Shown here in pieces: positions 7,169 through 14,090 of a stretch of DNA of 15,161 bases (within the stretch, counting starts at the first letter, position 1; each line of letters opens with the position of its first letter). The notes under the pieces are model-generated. The model worked only from the letters and a program-made list of their open reading frames with translations. It was not told the DNA's origin and ran no database searches. Made by a program: the position numbers and the translations under genes. The stretch comes from Limiplasma merdipullorum (lineage in GTDB: Bacteria; Bacillota; Clostridia; Christensenellales; Aristaeellaceae): the NCBI GenBank assembly GCA_018711955.1, contig DVHQ01000273.1, positions 1 through 15,161 on the forward strand. The letters are read 5' to 3'.

Positions 7169-7337
7169 GCGTGTCGAAAAAGTCCGGCTGCGCCGGCCTT
7201 TTCCGCCAAGATCTTAAGAAATGTTTGCGCCCAGGGGCGCAAACTCCCCGCCCGTCCGGCAAAGCCGGGCGATACGATTTCATTTTGGAGGGCCTGCGGG
7301 CCCTCCAAACCTCCCGAAATGAATTTTTGACAGTCTG
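7169..7337. repeat. Hairpin-rich segment between the two 38-bp repeats (MITE-like or structured RNA candidate)
   Basis: About 169 bp with no plausible gene but at least four hairpins in tandem: 7178-7202 (AAAAG/CTTTT around CCGGC-TGC-GCCGG), 7223-7244 (GTTTGCGCCC/GGGCGCAAAC), 7250-7270 (GCCCG/CGGGC, with an alternative CCGGC/GCCGG) and 7284-7309 (11-bp stem, TTTGGAGGGCC/GGCCCTCCAAA). The last is enclosed by a TTCATTT/AAATGAA pairing. The ends carry near-inverted TGTCGAAAAA (7172-7181) and TTTTTGACA (7324-7332). Dispersed non-coding repeat is the favoured reading; a structured RNA is possible. Confidence 0.5.
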
Positions 7338-7379
7338 AAAGCGCCGTGGGATTTTGTCATCCCACGGCGTTTCTTTTTT
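7338..7379 (+). terminator. Intrinsic terminator, 38-bp repeat copy 2
   Basis: GAAA(G)CGCCGTGGGAT pairs with ATCCCACGGCGTTTC (15-bp stem with one bulged G, 6-base loop), followed by TTTCTTTTTT. It is a convincing rho-independent terminator on the plus strand, serving the malic enzyme if transcription passes the decayed first copy. It abuts the stop codon of the convergent VanZ-RDD gene. Confidence 0.85.
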
Positions 7380-7382
7380 CAA

Positions 7383-8588
7383 TTACTGCATGGTGGTATC
7401 ATGCGCATGCCGGGCGCCATGCCACCGGGCAAAATACCGGTGGCGGAGGGTGCTGACGTTGTGCGTCATGCTCAGCTTGCCATGCAACAGCTGGTTGTCG
7501 TGCGTGACCACATGCACGGCCAGCAGCAGCCAAAACAGGATATATACCATCAGAAGCCCTATGCAGGCCAGCACCAGCCACACGCCGATCTCCCCATCCT
7601 CTGTTCCCAGGGTGATGGCCAGCAGCAAAAACGCGGGAGTGGGCATCACCACCAGGTACAAAACCCCATAGCGTACCGCGCACTGCCACAGTCTGGGACG
7701 GCCGCCGCTTCGCAGGTCCGTCAGGCGCAGGTGCAAAAGCACCTTGCCCACCGTGCGTCCGCCACCCAGCCATGTGCCAAGCACAAAGTACCCCACAATT
7801 CCAACGGCATAGCAGCCAAACAGCCACGCCGCCATCGCCACGGGATCTTCTCCGGACGGCATCACCGAGGGCAGCCGCCACATCAGTGCCGCGAGAGCCA
7901 CCAGCATCACCGCAAAGTCCACCAGCGCCGCAAAGCAGCGGCGGGTCACGCTCACCTGTTCGCCCTTGCGGTAGGCCCGCGCGTCCATCTGCTCGCGCGA
8001 GGGCAGCAGCCGCATCGCCAGTGGGGCCAGCGCGTATCCCAGCAGCCCGCCACACGTATTGGTGATCAGGTCGTCCACATCCGCCAGACGATAGGGCCTC
8101 GGATAATACCCGTAAAGGCCCGTAAGCTGCGTCAGCTCAAAAAACAGACTGAGCAAAAGGGAAAACAGTAGCGTCTTTTTCAGGCTGCATCCGAAATAAT
8201 ATCGCAGGTAGATTCCCAGCGGCGTAAACATGGCCACATTGGCCACGATCTGGAAGAAATCCCGGTTCCACACCAGGCGGTACCACGTGGCAGGCCGGCA
8301 CGGGTCCACGCCGGCGTTGTGCAGCAGGTCCGCCACCTCCCGGAAGGGAATCAGCTGCACGCGCGCGGAGGTCAGCCCGCTGACCGTTTCCACATCCGGC
8401 AGAGGCAGGATCACCAGAAAATAGGCGCACATCAGGTACAACACAAACGAATACACGATCGCCGTGCGCAGAAGCAGCACCGCCCCGTACCTGCGGTATT
8501 GAAACAGCATATAGGGCAGCGTGAGCACCAGCGCCACAAAGGGAAACAGCACCAGCGCCGATTTGACCGGCTCGATGTACTGGCTCAC
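7383..8588 (-). CDS. VanZ-RDD fusion membrane protein
   Basis: A 401-residue integral membrane protein with two domains. Residues about 30-192 are VanZ-like: hydrophobic helices around YSFVLYLMCAYFLVILPLP, LIPFREV (79-85), the FFQIVANVAMFTPLGIYLRY block (111-130) and the conserved ELTQLTG...RLADVDDLITNTCGGLLGY (151-185). Residues about 214-375 are an RDD domain: RRCFAALVDF at its start and RTVGKVLLHLRLTDLRSG in the middle. VanZ proteins are linked to low-level teicoplanin resistance in enterococci, but most homologues are uncharacterised, and RDD domains are of unknown or transport-related role. The start is the GTG at 8588, preceded by AAGGAG at 6 nt; a TTG at 8609 would overlap the upstream gene and has no ribosome site. 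The AAGGAG overlaps the TAA of the epimerase gene, implying translational coupling. Confidence 0.9.
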   Translation of the reverse strand: MSQYIEPVKSALVLFPFVALVLTLPYMLFQYRRYGAVLLLRTAIVYSFVLYLMCAYFLVILPLPDVETVSGLTSARVQLIPFREVADLLHNAGVDPCRPATWYRLVWNRDFFQIVANVAMFTPLGIYLRYYFGCSLKKTLLFSLLLSLFFELTQLTGLYGYYPRPYRLADVDDLITNTCGGLLGYALAPLAMRLLPSREQMDARAYRKGEQVSVTRRCFAALVDFAVMLVALAALMWRLPSVMPSGEDPVAMAAWLFGCYAVGIVGYFVLGTWLGGGRTVGKVLLHLRLTDLRSGGRPRLWQCAVRYGVLYLVVMPTPAFLLLAITLGTEDGEIGVWLVLACIGLLMVYILFWLLLAVHVVTHDNQLLHGKLSMTHNVSTLRHRYFARWHGARHAHDTTMQ

Positions 8589-8598
8589 GGAAAGCTCC

Positions 8599-9621
8599 TT
8601 ACATTTCAAATTTGGGCAGCGCCGCCGTCAGGCGCTCATACCCCTCAATCACCTGATCGCACCAGGCGTCGAAGGCAGGGTCGGGCCGCTGGCATTCCGG
8701 GTGGCTGTAGATATACGCGACGGCCTCGCGCACCCCCTGATCAAAACGCTTTGCCGCCACAAATTCCGGCACGGCGCGTTTGATTTTGGCGTTGTCGAAG
8801 AGCACCGTGTTGCTCTTATCCCCCAGCAGCGAACCCACATAGCTCTGGCACAGCGCCCCCAGCGTTTCGCTGGCGATATGCACAAGGTGCGGCTCCACCC
8901 CCAGCGCCGCCGCGATGCTGCTGTACACCTGGTTCCAGGTCAGGCTTTCATCCCCGGTGATGTGGAATACCTCGCCCAGGGCGTGCACGTTGCCCATCAG
9001 GCCCACGAACGCCACGGCAAAGTCGTCGCTGTGGGTCAACGTCCACAGCGTCAGGCCATCGCCCGGGACGATGACAGGCTTTCCCGCGCGCATCCGCTCC
9101 AGCACCTGAAAGCTGCCCGCCGGCCCATGCAGCGCCACGGGCACGCTGCGCTGGCAATAGGTGTGGCTGGGCCGGATGATGGTGATGGGAAACCCCTGCT
9201 CACGGTAGGCGCGAATCAGCACATCCTCGCAGGCGGCCTTGAGGCGGCTGTACTCCCAGTAGGGGTTGCACAGCGGCGTCCCTTCCGTAATCCATGGCGA
9301 GGACAGCGGCTTTTGATAGGCCGACGCCGAACTGATGAAAAAGTACTGTCCCGTCCTGCCGGCAAACAGGCGGATGTCGCGCGCCACGTCGTCGGGCGTA
9401 TAGGCGATGAAATCCGCCACCACATCGAAGGTCTGCCCCTCCAGCGCCTCCCGCGCCGCCGTCTCATCATGGATATCCACATGGATGACATGCGCTCCCT
9501 CGGGCACACGCGCGTCTGCGTTGCCGCGGTTAAGCAGCGTCAAATCCCATCCCCGGCGCACGCACAGCGCTGAAATGGCCGAGCTGATGGTGCCCGTGCC
9601 GCCAATAAACAATGCTTTCAT
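8599..9621 (-). CDS. NAD-dependent epimerase/dehydratase (extended SDR fold)
   Basis: A 340-residue putative nucleotide-sugar-type oxidoreductase or atypical SDR. It starts MKALFIGGTGTISSAISALC, a Rossmann glycine motif in which the last glycine is replaced by Ser (GGTGTIS). The next strand ends LLNRG (29-33). FFISSASAY (94-102) holds the active-site Ser, and Tyr124 and Lys128 (YSRLK) form the YxxxK catalytic pair. TLTHSDDFAVAF (194-205) and EVFHITGDESLTWNQV (217-232) are typical of epimerase C-terminal parts. Substrate cannot be told. The ATG at 9621 has AAAGGGG about 9 nt upstream; a longer frame to 9684 would begin before the promoter's start point and was rejected. First gene of an operon with the VanZ-RDD gene, 10 bp apart. 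Confidence 0.9.
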   Translation of the reverse strand: MKALFIGGTGTISSAISALCVRRGWDLTLLNRGNADARVPEGAHVIHVDIHDETAAREALEGQTFDVVADFIAYTPDDVARDIRLFAGRTGQYFFISSASAYQKPLSSPWITEGTPLCNPYWEYSRLKAACEDVLIRAYREQGFPITIIRPSHTYCQRSVPVALHGPAGSFQVLERMRAGKPVIVPGDGLTLWTLTHSDDFAVAFVGLMGNVHALGEVFHITGDESLTWNQVYSSIAAALGVEPHLVHIASETLGALCQSYVGSLLGDKSNTVLFDNAKIKRAVPEFVAAKRFDQGVREAVAYIYSHPECQRPDPAFDAWCDQVIEGYERLTAALPKFEM

Positions 9622-9655
9622 GAGAAAAAGCCCCTTTCGCGCTTGTTTCGCCCAC

Positions 9656-9684
9656 ATGGTATCACACAGCGCGCGGGTTTGCAA
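9656..9684 (-). promoter_or_regulatory. Sigma-A promoter of the epimerase / VanZ-RDD operon
   Basis: On the minus strand TTGCAA (9679-9684) and TACCAT (9656-9661) are 17 bp apart, with TG one base before the -10 (extended -10). Back-to-back with the promoter of the PHP gene. Confidence 0.75.
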
Positions 9685-9692
9685 GGCGGCGC

Positions 9693-9721
9693 TTGCATTT
9701 CCATGCGGTACAGGCTATAAT
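9693..9721 (+). promoter_or_regulatory. Sigma-A promoter of the PHP-domain gene
   Basis: TTGCAT (9693-9698), 17-bp spacer, perfect TATAAT (9716-9721). The start codon used is 45 bp downstream of the -10. Confidence 0.85.
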
Positions 9722-9765
9722 TCTTACATGCGCTTTTTGAAGAGAGAAAGGGGGTGCGTGCTGAA

Positions 9766-10647
9766 ATGGACCTTTTTGATCCAAAGCTGCCTTTTTTCAA
9801 AGGAAATCTGCACTGTCACACCACGGTGAGCGACGGAAAGCTCAGTCCTGACGAGGTTGTAGCCCTCTACCGCGATCTGGGATATGATTTTCTGGCCCTG
9901 ACCGATCACCGCCGCCTGTCCGCGCCCACGCATCTGGAGGGATGCATGCTGCTGCTCAGCGGCATGGAGATGGATTACACCCTGCCCGGCGAGGTGCTGC
10001 ATCTGATCGGCGTGGGGATGGACGAACGCCTCAATGGCTATGATCTGTCCGAGGGCCCCCAGCGATGCATCAACCTGTTCCGCCGCTGCGGGGGACGCGC
10101 CATCGTGGCGCACCCGGCATGGTCTCTCAATACCGTGGCCACGCTTTCGGCCTTGCAGAACGTAACCGCAGCGGAGATCTACAACAGCGTGTCCACCTAC
10201 CCCTGGAATGGCGACCGCGCCGATGCCTCAGGCGTGCTGGATGTGGCTGCGGCGCACGGCGCGCTGTACCGCTTCGTCGCCTCGGACGATTCACACCGCT
10301 ATCAGGGCGAGGCGGGCCGGGCCTTTACCATGGTACAGGCCGAGGATCTCAGTCAGGAAAGCCTCTTCGACGCGCTGGACCGGGGCCGCTTCTACTGCTC
10401 GCAGGGGCCGCGGTTCGAGCAGATCTCGATTGAGGACGGCCGCATTGATGTCACCTGCTCCCCCGTGGATACCGTGATCTTCTACAGCAACCTGATCTGG
10501 ACGGGCAACCGCTGCCAGACCGGCAAGGATCTGGTCTTCGCCAGCTACGACCTAACCGTCAACCGCGGCGAGCGCTACGTTCGCATACAGCTGATCGACG
10601 CACAGGGCCTGAGCGCCTGGTCCAACCCCATTTTGCTCAAGCACTGA
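9766..10647 (+). CDS. PHP-domain metal-dependent phosphoesterase
   Basis: A 293-residue protein of the polymerase-and-histidinol-phosphatase superfamily, which hydrolyses phosphate esters with a multinuclear metal centre. Candidate metal ligands are all present: His16 and His18 (NLHCHTTVSDG) with Asp23, His48 (ALTDHRR), Glu68 (SGMEMD), His79 (VLHLIGVGMD), His116 (VAHPAW), and Asp175/His177 (ASDDSHR). After the metal domain (to about 215) a beta-rich C-terminal region with SYDLTVNRGERYVRIQLID resembles the small beta-sandwich attached to CehA/McbA-like PHP proteins. Start: the ATG at 9766 lies 11 nt after AAAGGGGG; a GTG at 9754 is inside that ribosome site. The substrate is unknown. Barstar follows 85 bp downstream. 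Confidence 0.9.
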   Translation: MDLFDPKLPFFKGNLHCHTTVSDGKLSPDEVVALYRDLGYDFLALTDHRRLSAPTHLEGCMLLLSGMEMDYTLPGEVLHLIGVGMDERLNGYDLSEGPQRCINLFRRCGGRAIVAHPAWSLNTVATLSALQNVTAAEIYNSVSTYPWNGDRADASGVLDVAAAHGALYRFVASDDSHRYQGEAGRAFTMVQAEDLSQESLFDALDRGRFYCSQGPRFEQISIEDGRIDVTCSPVDTVIFYSNLIWTGNRCQTGKDLVFASYDLTVNRGERYVRIQLIDAQGLSAWSNPILLKH

Positions 10648-10732
10648 AAGCGGCAGTGCCGCAAACGCCCGTCCCCCCGTTCCCCCTGCCACGTTTCATC
10701 CCTGCACGAGTCAAATGCAACAGGAGGTACTT

Positions 10733-11011
10733 ATGCGCAATGTAACCCTGGACCTGGCTCCCTTTGAGGAGAAGATTTCCCTCCACCGCTACCTTAAGGA
10801 GGCGCTGGATTTCCCCTTCTATTATGGCGCGAACCTGGACGCCCTTCATGACGAGCTGGCCAGCGAGCGCGAGCCCCTGCATATCGACGTGCACTATCCC
10901 AAATCTCCGCGCGGAAAAATGGTGGATTACCTGCCCAAACTGCTTCGCGTATTTGAGGACGCAGCGCGGGAAAATTATCATCTGGAAATCACCTATCAGG
11001 AAGAGGCGTAA
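10733..11011 (+). CDS. Barstar-family protein (barnase-inhibitor fold)
   Basis: A 92-residue acidic protein. The diagnostic barstar segment is at residues 29-41, FYYGANLDALHDE, corresponding to the barnase-binding loop and helix of Bacillus amyloliquefaciens barstar (YYGENLDALWD there). Tyr30, Tyr31, Asn34, Asp36 and Asp40 are kept, whereas the Trp is His39. The rest (EPLHIDVHYPKS, VDYLPKLLRVFEDAARE, YHLEITY) fits the alpha/beta layout and full length. Barstar inhibits a secreted ribonuclease inside the cell; many genomic homologues have no adjacent nuclease, as here. AGGAGG (10722-10727) is 5 nt before the ATG; an ATG at 10715 would lie before that site. A small GCGGC-AGT-GCCGC hairpin without U-tract (10650-10662) separates it from the PHP gene. 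A strong terminator follows. Confidence 0.9.
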   Translation: MRNVTLDLAPFEEKISLHRYLKEALDFPFYYGANLDALHDELASEREPLHIDVHYPKSPRGKMVDYLPKLLRVFEDAARENYHLEITYQEEA

Positions 11012-11037
11012 TGCCTCAGGTTCCTGAGGACGCACAT

Positions 11038-11067
11038 GGGGAGGCGGTTACGCCTCTCCGTTTTTTT
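11038..11067 (+). terminator. Intrinsic terminator of the barstar transcript
   Basis: GGGGAGGCG (11038-11046) pairs with CGCCTCTCC (11051-11059), one G-U pair, GTTA loop, followed by G and seven T. Just before it CCTCAGG/CCTGAGG (11014-11029) could form another small hairpin. Confidence 0.9.
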
Positions 11068-11071
11068 AAGC

Positions 11072-11099
11072 AAAAAGGCGCGGTGCATGGCCGCGCCTT
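11072..11099 (-). terminator. Intrinsic terminator of spoIIE
   Basis: On the minus strand GGCGCGG (11091-11097) pairs with CCGCGCC (11077-11083) and is followed by TTTTT (11072-11076). It starts right at the spoIIE stop. Together with the plus-strand terminator at 11038-11067 it forms a back-to-back pair between convergent genes. Confidence 0.85.
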
Positions 11100-13424
11100 T
11101 CATGATCCCTTGGCCTGCTGCCGGTCCAGCAGCAGGAGCACCATCACGCTCATGTCATCCCTCGGCGTGCCGCCTCCGGCCAGCAGGGCGTTTCGGAGCA
11201 AGGCGTCGGCCATGCGCTGCGGCTGGATATACAGGCTGTCGCTCAGGGCCTGGGTGAACTGTTCGTCCGTTTCAAAGGCGTCGGCCACACCGTCGCTGAC
11301 CATAATGAGAATATCGCCACTGTGCAGGCGGTACTGCGTGGAGGTAGCCGCCGCTTCCTCCACGATTCCCAGCGGCAGGGATGCGCCTTCCACCTTTTTC
11401 ATATGGCTGCCCCGCACCACCCACGAGGCACACGCGCCCAGCTTTTCCGAATATACGTTGCCCGTCCACAGGTCCACATCGGCCAGATCCACGGTGGAAA
11501 AGCGTTCCTCCTCCTGGATGGAAAGCATGATGCCATTCACCGCTGTGATGGCCTGACGGCGCGTATACCCTGCCTCCAGCAGCAGGGTCAGCAGCTCAAG
11601 GGTCTTTTCGCTTTGCCGGTGCGCCTCCTCGCCATGGCCCATGCCGTCCAGCAGCATCAAAAGCAGCCGTCCGCCCTCGCAGCGCTTGGCCGAGCATGCG
11701 TCGCCGCATACGCCGTCCCCTTCTCCGCGCTCTCCCGCGCACACCGATGCCATCCCCACCGACGCGCTGTAGAGCGGGATCTCCTCCAGCTCTACACGTC
11801 CCCGTGCCGCGCGCGTGATGGACAGCGGCAGATCTTCCTCCGTGGCCAGATAGCGCAGGAGCATTTCCAGCGGCTTTTGCACCGGCATCATGCCATCGGT
11901 TTCCAGCGCCGCCTGCAGGTGGCCGTCCACCCGCCGCGCATAGCTGAGCCGTGCGGGCACGTTGAGCTCCTCCAGCGCCAGATTGAGGATGTGAGCTGCC
12001 TTGAGGTCGTTGAGGCTTTCGCCCCCGGCCATCATGCTCAGCTCTCCCAGCGTGCCCGACAGCGCCGCCAGATGCGTCAGCGTCAACTCCCGTTCGTAGC
12101 GCGCTTTTCTGATGCCTGCCTCGCGCCGTTTCAGCGCGGCCAGAGCCTCCTGTGCCGTCTCTTCAATGGATTCGGCGCGCAGGCAGCCGTGTTCGGCCAG
12201 GGCGGGCAGGTTGTCCTCGTCCACCGCTTCGCCCCGTTCCACCCGATCCATCATGTCCGCAAGCAGGCGTTCGGTCCGCACGCGCCCCTTCCCCCAGCAA
12301 AGCTCGCGGTTGGCGCACCGGGCGCAGAGCAATTCGCCCAGTTCCTCGCCGCTGGTGATCGCCTGGCTTCCGGGGTCGGGCAGGGCTTTGGCCAGCCGTT
12401 CCAGCGCGTCGCGCATATGCTCGATGCGCTGGGACACAAACGCCGTTTCCATGCTTCTCACGCCCGGCTCCGGTCCCCGGGCCAGCGCGCGTACCCGTTC
12501 CAGCATCCATCCGGGAAGCAGCGCATAGGCCGCCGCGCCGGCCAGCGCAGCCCAAAAGGGAACCGTCGGGCCACTCAGCGGCGTCAGGGAGTAACCAACC
12601 GCCCATCCCGCCACAGCGGCAGGCGGAAGCAGCCAGCGCCGCCGCTCTACCGCCGGAAGCCCGCACAGCAGTCCCATGATCGACAGCGTCGCCGCCATGC
12701 GCACGTCATGCCCGCCCAGCGCCAGTGACAGCCCGCACAGCAGCCCGGCGGCCACGCCGTATACCGGTCCGTTGGCAGCGGCGTAGGCCACGGTCACCCA
12801 CACGGCGGTCAGCTGGCCCAGATTAAGCGAGCCAACCCAGAAATAGCCTGTCCCGCCTACCAGCAGCAATCCCAGCGCCGCCACGCAGGCGCGCTCCCGT
12901 GTGCAGGTGGGCGCGCCGGTGGAGGCCATGCCGTCCATCGCGCTGCGAAAAAACGCAGCGCCCAGCATACCCAGCGGCACCGCCGCAAGGCTGAGCAGAA
13001 TATCCAGTGGCGCCTGACCGGCCAGCGCCGCAAACACCCGCGGCATCATCGCAAGGCCGCCCAGCGCCGCCGTCTCAATGCCCGGCCTCGGCCGGCATCG
13101 GCGCAGCGCCAGCCACAGTCCGGCGATGCCCACGTACTGCCACACATCCAGTTCAAGGCCCCACAGCGCTCTCACCGCCAACGACACGCCCGCGCCCGCC
13201 AGCATCAGCGGTGTGGGTTTTTCCGTCCGTGCGAGCAGCAGTGCCGCCGCAAAGGGAGACGGAATGCCGAACCACCGCACAAAGGTAAACAGAAAGACCA
13301 TCATGGCCTGTCCCACAGGCCGCGCCGCGCCGCGCACAAACGCCATCATTCGCCTTCCCGCGCGACGCACGCCTTTTCCCCTGCGCTCGACCGCCTCCTG
13401 CGGCCGGGCCGTTGAAGTCTCCAT
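11100..13424 (-). CDS. spoIIE: Stage II sporulation protein E (SpoIIE), PP2C-type phosphatase
   Basis: Membrane serine phosphatase that in endospore formers dephosphorylates SpoIIAA to release sigma-F in the forespore and also acts at the polar septum. The 774-residue protein (about 830 in B. subtilis) has an N-terminal region with roughly ten hydrophobic segments (about 35-310), then a soluble regulatory region with the cysteine cluster Cys367, Cys370, Cys376 (CARC...CW) and coiled-coil character (385-470). The C-terminal PPM phosphatase domain (about 555-768) has GDACS (574-578), LLDGMGHGEEA (591-601), SLPLGI (682-687), MVSDGVADAF (708-717) and TPRDDMSVMV (753-762). Candidate metal aspartates are 575, 593, 711 and 757. 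The start is the ATG at 13424, after GGGGAGG with 6 nt spacing; a longer frame to 13565 runs through the promoter. Confidence 0.96.
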   Translation of the reverse strand: METSTARPQEAVERRGKGVRRAGRRMMAFVRGAARPVGQAMMVFLFTFVRWFGIPSPFAAALLLARTEKPTPLMLAGAGVSLAVRALWGLELDVWQYVGIAGLWLALRRCRPRPGIETAALGGLAMMPRVFAALAGQAPLDILLSLAAVPLGMLGAAFFRSAMDGMASTGAPTCTRERACVAALGLLLVGGTGYFWVGSLNLGQLTAVWVTVAYAAANGPVYGVAAGLLCGLSLALGGHDVRMAATLSIMGLLCGLPAVERRRWLLPPAAVAGWAVGYSLTPLSGPTVPFWAALAGAAAYALLPGWMLERVRALARGPEPGVRSMETAFVSQRIEHMRDALERLAKALPDPGSQAITSGEELGELLCARCANRELCWGKGRVRTERLLADMMDRVERGEAVDEDNLPALAEHGCLRAESIEETAQEALAALKRREAGIRKARYERELTLTHLAALSGTLGELSMMAGGESLNDLKAAHILNLALEELNVPARLSYARRVDGHLQAALETDGMMPVQKPLEMLLRYLATEEDLPLSITRAARGRVELEEIPLYSASVGMASVCAGERGEGDGVCGDACSAKRCEGGRLLLMLLDGMGHGEEAHRQSEKTLELLTLLLEAGYTRRQAITAVNGIMLSIQEEERFSTVDLADVDLWTGNVYSEKLGACASWVVRGSHMKKVEGASLPLGIVEEAAATSTQYRLHSGDILIMVSDGVADAFETDEQFTQALSDSLYIQPQRMADALLRNALLAGGGTPRDDMSVMVLLLLDRQQAKGS

Positions 13425-13453
13425 ATGCCGCCTCCCCATGCCAGTGTACAGCC

Positions 13454-13486
13454 AGTATAGCCAGCGCGGTTTTCGCGCCGTGTCGG
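13454..13486 (-). promoter_or_regulatory. Candidate spoIIE promoter with 21-bp spacer and 0A-like box
   Basis: On the minus strand the -10 is TATACT (13454-13459). No -35 is seen at 17 bp, but CCGACA (13481-13486) is found with a 21-bp spacer. On the opposite strand this is TGTCGGT (13481-13487), 5 of 7 matches to the Spo0A box TGTCGAA, and a second near-match, TGTCAAA, lies at 13503-13509. Spo0A-activated sigma-A promoters of B. subtilis (spoIIE, spoIIG) are known for long spacers, which makes this arrangement credible. Confidence 0.45.
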
Positions 13487-13602
13487 TTTGAAGCGCGAAG
13501 CGTGTCAAACATCCCGCAGGATGCGGCATTCTTTGCACCGTATAGGACCGGTCCGCGCGGCGCAACCTAGGGGCGAACCTATCAGGCAGGAGGAACTTAC
13601 GT

Positions 13603-14085
13603 ATGGAGAATCAGAAAAAATGGGCCGGATGGCTCATCGCCGGACTGGTAGCGGCGGTTGGCGTGGTTGCCATCGTGATGACCACAGGCACGGCCGAGCC
13701 GCCGGCCGCCACTCAGCCCCCGGTCGTCACCGTGTCACCGTCGGCCAGCGCTTCCCCGGAGGCAACGCAGCCCACCCCATCTCCCGCGGCCTCAGGCCGC
13801 ACCGCCAATGCCAGCGCCATCGGCTATGCCGGCCCCGTGCTGGTGCGCCTGACGCTGGATGACAGCGGCGCGATTTCCGCTATCGACGTAGGCGGCGCGC
13901 GCTTTTTGGAAACGGTGGGCGTGGGCAGCGGCGTGCGTGAGGAGGCGTTTACCTCGCAGTTCATCGGCAAAACGCCGCCGCTCACGCTCAATCAGGATAT
14001 CGACGCCGTCTCCGGCGCCACGCTGTCCAGCCAGGCCGCGGTGGACGCGGTGAACGAGGCGTATTCCTTTTTGAAGGCGCGCTGA
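13603..14085 (+). CDS. Membrane-anchored FMN-binding-domain protein
   Basis: A 160-residue protein with one N-terminal membrane anchor (about 9-27, after MENQKKW), a proline/serine/threonine-rich spacer (about 32-66), and an extracytoplasmic FMN_bind domain (about 68-160) like the one in RnfG/NqrC. The domain shows VRLTLDDSGAISAIDV, ETVGVGSGVREEAF and DAVSGATLSS (134-143). In the known family FMN is attached by ApbE through a phosphodiester to the Thr of the (S/T)GAT motif, here Thr140. Such proteins pass electrons outside the membrane. No Rnf, Nqr or ApbE gene is in the window, so its partners are unknown. AGGAGG (13588-13593) is 9 nt before the ATG. It is divergent from spoIIE and 82 bp upstream of the Spo0A-like gene on the same strand, possibly cotranscribed. 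Confidence 0.88.
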   Translation: MENQKKWAGWLIAGLVAAVGVVAIVMTTGTAEPPAATQPPVVTVSPSASASPEATQPTPSPAASGRTANASAIGYAGPVLVRLTLDDSGAISAIDVGGARFLETVGVGSGVREEAFTSQFIGKTPPLTLNQDIDAVSGATLSSQAAVDAVNEAYSFLKAR

Positions 14086-14090
14086 CAGGA

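Noticed and set aside
7172..7178. Second exact TGTCGAA (0A-box) match
   Set aside because: It falls in the end of the structured repeat, with no sporulation promoter nearby. It illustrates that single heptamers occur by chance.
7131..7375. Possible CRISPR-like pair of repeats
   Set aside because: Only two copies, separated by 169 bp of hairpin-rich DNA, each forming a terminator hairpin with a U-tract. No array and no cas genes.
6993..7382. 129-codon minus-strand frame across the 38-bp repeats
   Set aside because: It runs through hairpins and two terminator copies and repeats the peptide WDDKIPRRF only because the DNA repeats. No ribosome site.
8521..9573. 350-codon plus-strand frame opposite the epimerase gene
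   Set aside because: Antisense to a gene with clear SDR motifs; composition is that of a reversed GC-rich gene.
10715..10735. Earlier ATG at 10715 as the barstar start
   Set aside because: The AGGAGG site lies after it, 5 nt before the ATG at 10733, and the homologous region begins at the latter.
11322..12728. 468-codon plus-strand frame opposite spoIIE
   Set aside because: Shadow of spoIIE. Gln/Arg/His-rich translation, no ribosome site, no family resemblance.
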